Source: CAZQXD01 sp964597315 (GTDB lineage Bacteria; Pseudomonadota; Gammaproteobacteria; Competibacterales; Competibacteraceae). From it: 18,907 nucleotides of DNA. Shown one piece after another: positions 15,193 to 18,907 of this stretch. The translations under genes were made by a program, and so were the position numbers. Positions within the stretch are counted from its first letter, which is position 1. The number at the start of each line of letters is the position of its first letter. The DNA lies in assembly GCA_964597315.1 (NCBI GenBank), contig CAZQXD010000078.1, positions 1 through 18,907 on the forward strand, in the 5' to 3' direction. The notes below the pieces were generated by a model. That model was given only the letters and a program-made list of their open reading frames with translations, was not told the origin of the DNA and ran no database searches.

Positions 15193-16197
15193 TCATCTGC
15201 TTTTGTCGAGAAACAATACTTCCGAAGGTGTCCAATCCTTCGCATATTCATCAGCGCGACGAAGCCATTCCTTGATGCGTAGGTTTGGGGGGACAAATGC
15301 ACCCCAATATTCTACGAATAGAGCATCATCCATGCGCATTGCGGCTTCTTGTATTTCGTCCTCAAGTAGTTCTATGGCTCGTTGAATGTAGATTCCACCT
15401 TTATTGTCGTTGGTAGGGTTTGCCACGCTTCCAGCAGAAAACATATCGCGTGTCTGGTGGGCCAAAACGCCGTGGTAGGTCAACAGGTACAGAACAACAT
15501 CATCATACTTGTTTCGAGAGCGTCCCGAAGATACGATCTCAGGACACAGCAAGATGGCTTCCGCGCGTAATCTTTTCTTTTCCTCGATTGGCAGCTTCGT
15601 GTATAGACGGGCTTGTATAGGAAGAGTGTGTTCTTCACCTGGTCGGTCTTCCAGCCACCACAACCGTTCGCCGGATTTTAATCGCCCACGGGCGTAATTT
15701 CGAATGTGTTCCATCTTTTCATGCATGTCGGAAACTCGAAAGTCATCGTAGGAGATTCCTATCCGATCAAAAAGTGATTGTTCAGCGCCTATTTCCACCT
15801 CAAATCTTGGAACATGGGAAGTGCGGACGTGCATTACAGACTTTTCGTATTCGCCCCACTTGACAGTCGGAGTACCGCCCATCTTGCCGAACATGATGTA
15901 GACGAATTGAACGGAGTCAATCCGGTTAGTCTCTAGAATGCTGTTTGCAACACTTCGCCATGTATCGTTGGTGGTGAATTTTACCTCGATTCCAAACTCT
16001 CCAACCGCTATATCGGGAAAAGCCTGCGGATGAGGGTTGAAGTCGATTTCTATTTCAGTATCGCTAATGTCGTCGTTGATCACGTCTCTGACGCGACCCT
16101 CGAATTCTTTTGCGGATGTGAAAGGCGTGTTCCTGGCTTCTTGCGTAAGTTGTTCGGCGATTGAATCCAGTAACTTTTCAAATTCATTCTTTGTCAT
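15193..16197 (-). CDS. Type II restriction endonuclease, PD-(D/E)XK
   Basis: 334 residues. A PD-(D/E)XK nuclease core is visible: PDIAVGEFGIEVKF at residues 61-74, giving D62, E71 and K73 with the typical strand spacing, preceded by helix SAKEFEGRVRDVI. C-terminal segments such as GGIYIQRAIELLEDEIQEAA and the SRNKYDDVVLYLLTYHGV region fit target recognition or dimerisation; their function is not readable. It starts 10 nt after the methyltransferase stop, so the pair is in one operon, and no strong ribosome-binding site is seen. The order methyltransferase then nuclease favours protection before cutting. Recognition sequence unknown. I recognise it as a type II restriction enzyme from the fold and partner rather than from a named enzyme. 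Confidence 0.85.
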   Translation of the reverse strand: MTKNEFEKLLDSIAEQLTQEARNTPFTSAKEFEGRVRDVINDDISDTEIEIDFNPHPQAFPDIAVGEFGIEVKFTTNDTWRSVANSILETNRIDSVQFVYIMFGKMGGTPTVKWGEYEKSVMHVRTSHVPRFEVEIGAEQSLFDRIGISYDDFRVSDMHEKMEHIRNYARGRLKSGERLWWLEDRPGEEHTLPIQARLYTKLPIEEKKRLRAEAILLCPEIVSSGRSRNKYDDVVLYLLTYHGVLAHQTRDMFSAGSVANPTNDNKGGIYIQRAIELLEDEIQEAAMRMDDALFVEYWGAFVPPNLRIKEWLRRADEYAKDWTPSEVLFLDKSR

Positions 16198-16207
16198 TCT
16201 GGTTGGT

Positions 16208-17227
16208 TTATGACTTTAGCGAGGTAGAGATGGCTTTAGCAATATGCCAAGCCAAAACTGGAGGGACAGCGTTCCCAATTTGGCGCTCGGTTTCTCGAAG
16301 CTTTGCATCGAAGATGAAGGTGTCCGGGAATGACTGAATGCGGGCTGCTTCCCGCATGGAGATCCGTCGTGGCAGTTCATAATGCCACTGAATATTCCCA
16401 TGACATTCGGCTCGTATGGTGTAACCAGCGCGATCAGCTATCAGTCTTCTATCACCTTGATCAGGGCTACGGTTTGCTCGGCTCCAGATGTGATTGAATG
16501 ATTCATCTTCGGGTAGTCCGATCAAGTCATGGATAGCATCCATGGCAGTAACGTAGCTATTTGCACCCAAGATCGGCTTAGGATGTACAAAGGGTTTGAC
16601 GCCTGGTAGCGTCCCAACGATGATTACGCGCTCGCGGGTTTGTGGAACGCCGAAATCAGCAGCGTGATAGAGTTGATACGTTACGTCATAACCGATAGCG
16701 CCAAAGTCCCCTAATACCTTTTTGAGTGCGCCGGCATGATGGTGCATCAGAAGACCTTTAACATTTTCGGCAACGAATATCTTTGGCTTGGTTCGTTCAA
16801 CGGCTTCTACCATGGCGCGATATAAGCCGCTATGCTTTCCCGCGATGCCAGCGCCTTTTCCGTTTACGGAAATGTCTTGGCATGGAAAGCCTCCGATAAC
16901 AACATCGGTTTGCGACGGCAGTTCATCGATCAAATCCCAGATGTCGCCTTTTCGAATATGCTTGCTGACGTTCTGGCGATAAGTTCTACACGCGGCCTCA
17001 TTTATTTCGCAAGCCCATATTACTTGAAAGGGATGGCGGTTGTAATGACGGCCAAGAAACGTAAAGCCTCCTTGGAACCCTAAATCCATTCCACCACAAC
17101 CTGAAAATAGCGAGATTACACTAATATTGCTTTGTTCTGGGGTTGCGGGTGTTGGAGAGTGGTTTTTTGTATCGAGATACGATTTGTTAGATACATTTGT
17201 GGGGTCAAATGTAATGCTGCTTTCCAT
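16208..17227 (-). CDS. C5-cytosine DNA methyltransferase
   Basis: 339 residues with the ordered motifs of m5C methyltransferases: motif I SLFSGCGGMDLGF (39-51), motif IV GGFPCQDIS with catalytic Cys116, motif VI AENVKGL (E154), motif VIII QTRERV (196-201), motif IX SMREAARIQSFPD (290-302) and motif X QIGNAVPPVLAW (316-327). The target-recognition segment between VIII and IX is short, about 85 residues, so it is a monospecific enzyme. It modifies the site cut by the downstream nuclease. The first 35 residues before motif I are unusually polar and may be non-catalytic. GGGG (17236-17240) lies 8 nt before the ATG, inside the end of the RHH gene, whose stop is 2 nt upstream: tight coupling. Confidence 0.96.
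   Translation of the reverse strand: MESSITFDPTNVSNKSYLDTKNHSPTPATPEQSNISVISLFSGCGGMDLGFQGGFTFLGRHYNRHPFQVIWACEINEAACRTYRQNVSKHIRKGDIWDLIDELPSQTDVVIGGFPCQDISVNGKGAGIAGKHSGLYRAMVEAVERTKPKIFVAENVKGLLMHHHAGALKKVLGDFGAIGYDVTYQLYHAADFGVPQTRERVIIVGTLPGVKPFVHPKPILGANSYVTAMDAIHDLIGLPEDESFNHIWSRANRSPDQGDRRLIADRAGYTIRAECHGNIQWHYELPRRISMREAARIQSFPDTFIFDAKLRETERQIGNAVPPVLAWHIAKAISTSLKS
17193..17212. promoter_or_regulatory. Inverted repeat in the start of the methyltransferase gene
   Basis: ACATTTG-TGGGGT-CAAATGT, perfect 7-bp arms, within codons 6-12 of the methyltransferase. The left arm extended by one base (ACATTTGT) recurs at 17452-17459 in front of the RHH gene. A second small dyad GTATC-GA-GATAC lies at 17169-17180. 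Candidate secondary operator or mRNA hairpin affecting methyltransferase translation. Confidence 0.35.
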
Positions 17228-17229
17228 TT

Positions 17230-17433
17230 TTATTTCCCCTGTTTTTTATAATTACTGGAAGGCTCTAACATAAATAAGTCTGCTTGCTTCTCAGCATGAC
17301 TTTTCTCAACATATGCCTTCATAAACTCCCTTATCACTTGCGCCGCGGGTTTGTCTTCAGACCTACAGGCATCTAAGAATTCTTGATGTAGTTCAGGTTC
17401 AACCCTGATTCGGTAATTTGAGGATTTATTCAT
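17230..17433 (-). CDS. Ribbon-helix-helix protein, candidate R-M controller
   Basis: 67 residues from ATG 17433 (MNKSSNYRIRVEPELHQEFL); a GTG at 17442 would add three residues. The layout is a ribbon-helix-helix DNA-binding fold: beta strand SNYRIRVEP (5-13), helix 1 ELHQEFLDACRSED (14-27), helix 2 PAAQVIREFMKAYVEK (29-44), then a polar tail. RHH proteins bind DNA as dimers through the paired strands; here the ribbon residues N6, R8 and R10 would contact bases. It is the first gene of the operon, followed after 2 nt by the methyltransferase. No toxin partner is present, so an antitoxin role is unlikely. No clear ribosome-binding site; with the promoter described, the leader would be only about 25 nt. 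Role as transcriptional controller of the R-M operon is inference. Confidence 0.82.
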   Translation of the reverse strand: MNKSSNYRIRVEPELHQEFLDACRSEDKPAAQVIREFMKAYVEKSHAEKQADLFMLEPSSNYKKQGK

Positions 17434-17466
17434 TGGATACACTTTGGAGACACATTTGTATATCCA
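17434..17466. promoter_or_regulatory. Candidate operator over the R-M promoter
   Basis: Inverted repeat TGGATACA (17434-17441) and TGTATATCCA (17457-17466), the arms matching except for a 2-bp insertion, with ACATTTGT at 17452-17459 between. It runs from the first base of the -10 box to the base next to the RHH start codon, so occupancy would block initiation. Binding by the RHH protein is the simplest hypothesis. Confidence 0.4.
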
Positions 17467-17493
17467 TCATAGAGAAAATGAGGGAGTCGTCAA
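17466..17493 (-). promoter_or_regulatory. Promoter of the RHH-methyltransferase-endonuclease operon
   Basis: Minus strand: -35 TTGACG (17488-17493) and -10 TATGAT (17466-17471), 16-bp spacer; each box matches the sigma-70 consensus at 5 of 6 positions. A start site near 17459 is expected. The boxes lie in the sequence just past the end of the transposase remnant, where the IS terminal repeat would be. Confidence 0.65.
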
Positions 17494-17506
17494 GGCTCTC
17501 CCAGAC

Positions 17507-17665
17507 TTACTGTGGCGCCTCCCATATCTTGTGGCCTCCGGCGTGTCCGAAGAGCTGATAGCCTTCCAGGTCCAGGTGCAACCGCTGGAACAGGTGCGTG
17601 AGATTGAGCAGCCCATAACAGCGCCGCTTCAAGACCCTGATCTTGTTGTTGTAGCCCTCGACAAA
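17507..17665 (-). pseudogene. ISL3-family transposase, C-terminal remnant
   Basis: 52 codons plus stop without a start: FVEGYNNKIRVLKRRCYGLL continuing NLTHLFQRLHLDLEGYQLFG. This is the characteristic C-terminal end of DDE transposases of the ISL3 group (the conserved EGxNNKI(R/K)VLKRRCYG block and LFQR(L/I)xLDLxGYxLF). An in-frame TGA (17666-17668) and loss of similarity directly precede it, so the upstream part is gone. Downstream, the plus-strand stretch at 17464-17490 (CCATCATAGAGAAAATGAGG and on) resembles an IS end and probably is the terminal inverted repeat. The fragment is GC-richer than the R-M genes, so it has a different origin. The 44 bp between it and the right direct repeat are unassigned. 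Confidence 0.75.
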
Positions 17666-17709
17666 TCAGAATGTGAAGCCAAAGGCGTGAGGGCGCGGGC
17701 TAGTCCCCC

Positions 17710-17903
17710 TCAATCCCCCAGTTCGATCAACACCGGTTGGGCCGAGCCTGTGGCGCATACCCGCTCGGCCAGCCCGGCTAGCCCTTGGTGATGGGTGAAA
17801 AACAGCACCTGGGCATGGGCCGAGAGTTCCAGCAGGATTTCCAGGGTTGCCCGGGAGCGGTCGTCGTCGAAGTTGATGAGTACATCGTCCACCACCAGGG
17901 GCG
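17710..17903. repeat. Direct repeat, right copy
   Basis: Partner of 14981-15174, offset 2729 bp. This copy is part of the apparently intact ATPase gene. Recombination between the two would delete one repeat plus the intervening restriction island and leave a full-length ATPase gene. Confidence 0.95.
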
Positions 17904-18907
17904 CTGGCTCCCCACGCCGGGCCTGCAACTCCAGGCTGGCCAGGCGCAGGGCCAGATAGAGCTGATCCCGGGCGCCGTCGCTCAAGCCCTCCACGCCCAC
18001 CGTCCGGCCATCGGGGCGCTGGCACAGTAGCACTTGCCGGTCGGCGGCGTCGAAACCGCTGCTCAGGCCCACAAAGCCGCCCAGGGTCATACGGCTGAAC
18101 AGTTCCCCGGCGCGGCTCAATACCGGTCCCTGATGCCGTTCCCGGTAGGCGTCCAGTTCCCGGCTTAGCACCAGGCTGCCGAGCCGGGTCCGCACATAGC
18201 GATCCACCAGATCGCGCATTTGCGCCAGGCACTGCTGGGCCGTCGCCGCCCCCGCCGCCGCCGCGTCGCCGCCGTCCATCTTGTCCAGGCGCTGTCCCAG
18301 ATCCCATACCGTTTGGTCCTGTTGGCGACGCTGGCCGTCCAGGCGCTCCACCTGTTCCTCCAAGCGCGGCAACTCCGTGGTCAGGGTGTCCGCCTCCAGT
18401 TCGGCGGCCTGGCGTAGCAGTTCATCTAAGGCCACCGGTTCGGCCCGCAACTGCCGTTCCACGCCGTCCAGTTCCTTGCGGGTTTCCCGGTAGTCCCGAG
18501 CGCGGCGCTCCGCCTCGGGCAGGTCCTCCACCCGCTCCACCCCAGCCTCCCGCAACAGCCGTTCCAGGGTCGCTTCGGCATCCTCCCGGCTCTGGCGCAG
18601 CTCGGCCAGCTCCCCATCCAGGGCGCGCAGATGTTCCTCCAGGCGGGAATGTTCCCGGCGGTCGTCCCGGGCTTGTTCGAAACGCTGGATCAGGCCGGGG
18701 GCGGCTTCCTCCACCGGCAACCCGGCCAGGTCCGAAGCGCAATCGGCGCAGAGATTGGCCAGCCAGCGGCCAAAGTTGTCGGCATCGGCGCCGATATGAT
18801 CCATGCGCTGCTGCCGGTCTGCGGCCTGATGGAGCGCCTTGAACAGCCGCTCCAAGCGTTCCAGCACCGTGTCGACATCCTCCGCCGTGGCTTCGGGAGA
18901 CAGACCC
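17710..18907 (-). CDS. YhaN/SMC-like AAA ATPase, C-terminal part (runs off window)
   Basis: Open to the right edge without a start, so this is the C-terminal ~398 residues of a larger protein; the GTG at 18867 is internal. Family: RecF/SbcC/SMC-like ATPases of the YhaN type, about 1100 residues, whose gene is often preceded by an SbcD/YhaO-like nuclease gene and which act in DNA end processing. Seen here: long coiled coil rich in Glu, Arg and Leu (first ~230 residues), then a C-terminal ATPase half with signature GLSDGARDQLYLALRLA, Walker B VVDDVLINFDDDR and His switch VLFFTHHQGL. The N-terminal Walker A half lies outside the window. The 3' end was duplicated by the island insertion without loss of this copy. 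Confidence 0.88.
   Translation of the reverse strand, partial: GLSPEATAEDVDTVLERLERLFKALHQAADRQQRMDHIGADADNFGRWLANLCADCASDLAGLPVEEAAPGLIQRFEQARDDRREHSRLEEHLRALDGELAELRQSREDAEATLERLLREAGVERVEDLPEAERRARDYRETRKELDGVERQLRAEPVALDELLRQAAELEADTLTTELPRLEEQVERLDGQRRQQDQTVWDLGQRLDKMDGGDAAAAGAATAQQCLAQMRDLVDRYVRTRLGSLVLSRELDAYRERHQGPVLSRAGELFSRMTLGGFVGLSSGFDAADRQVLLCQRPDGRTVGVEGLSDGARDQLYLALRLASLELQARRGEPAPLVVDDVLINFDDDRSRATLEILLELSAHAQVLFFTHHQGLAGLAERVCATGSAQPVLIELGD

Larger units (their letters stand above)
15175..17709. mobile_element. Restriction-modification island with IS remnant
   Basis: A 2535-bp block between the two direct repeats. It is clearly AT-richer than the flanks and uses different codons (frequent AAA, ATT, AAT). 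It contains, on the minus strand, an ISL3-type transposase fragment, an RHH protein, a C5 methyltransferase and a restriction endonuclease. There is no integrase or complete transposase. The endonuclease stop codon is 18 bp from the left repeat, so the island is trimmed tightly on that side. Confidence 0.85.

Noticed and set aside
14981..15235. 84-codon frame as a functional mini-protein
   Set aside because: It is the ATPase 3' fragment fused to antisense endonuclease sequence; without the signature and Walker A parts it cannot be an ATPase.
17230..17433. RHH protein as antitoxin of a toxin-antitoxin pair
   Set aside because: The adjacent genes are a methyltransferase and an IS remnant; no ParE/RelE-like small toxin is present on either side.
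1..18907. CRISPR array or prophage
   Set aside because: No regularly spaced short repeats and no phage structural, integrase or lysis genes seen on either strand.

Overview
The window looks like chromosomal DNA of a GC-rich Gammaproteobacterium. The families present (PilZ, CrgA-type LysR, YceI, DUF808, an Rmf-like protein and a YhaN-type ATPase) and the codon usage suggest a Chromatiales/Ectothiorhodospiraceae-like lineage. This placement is inferred from gene content only; no rRNA or marker phylogeny is available in the window.

Left part (1-6100). A minus-strand cluster holds a GCS2-family glutamate-cysteine-ligase-like enzyme, an overlapping AstE/AspA-type M14 deacylase and a PilZ c-di-GMP receptor. 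Next come a LysR regulator divergent from a periplasmic YceI-like lipid/quinone-binding protein, and then a dienelactone-hydrolase-family enzyme. Middle part (6100-12700). This holds a small Rmf-like protein gene with a strong ribosome-binding site, a tRNA-Arg(CCU), two exported TPR proteins in one minus-strand unit, a GT4 glycosyltransferase with its own terminator, a DUF808 membrane protein, and an 85-aa orphan small protein with its own intrinsic terminator. Then (12850-14960) a GNAT acetyltransferase and a BBE-type flavin oxidoreductase lie in tandem.

Right part (14981-18907) is the most interesting. A visibly AT-richer block carries a compact operon: a ribbon-helix-helix (RHH) small protein, a C5-cytosine DNA methyltransferase and a PD-(D/E)XK restriction endonuclease. 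On one side of the block is a decayed ISL3-type transposase C-terminus. The whole block is bracketed by a 194-bp direct repeat with 5 mismatches. Each copy contains the last 64 codons plus stop of a YhaN/SMC-like ATPase gene. The right copy belongs to the apparently intact gene, which runs off the window; the left copy is an orphan 3' fragment. This is the signature of restriction-modification (R-M) gene insertion with long target duplication. A near-consensus promoter (TTGACG, 16 bp, TATGAT) lies at the IS-remnant edge and reads into the RHH gene. An inverted repeat spans from that promoter to the RHH start codon, so the RHH protein may act as controller of this R-M operon in place of the usual helix-turn-helix C protein.

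No CRISPR array, rRNA, integrase or phage structural gene is visible.
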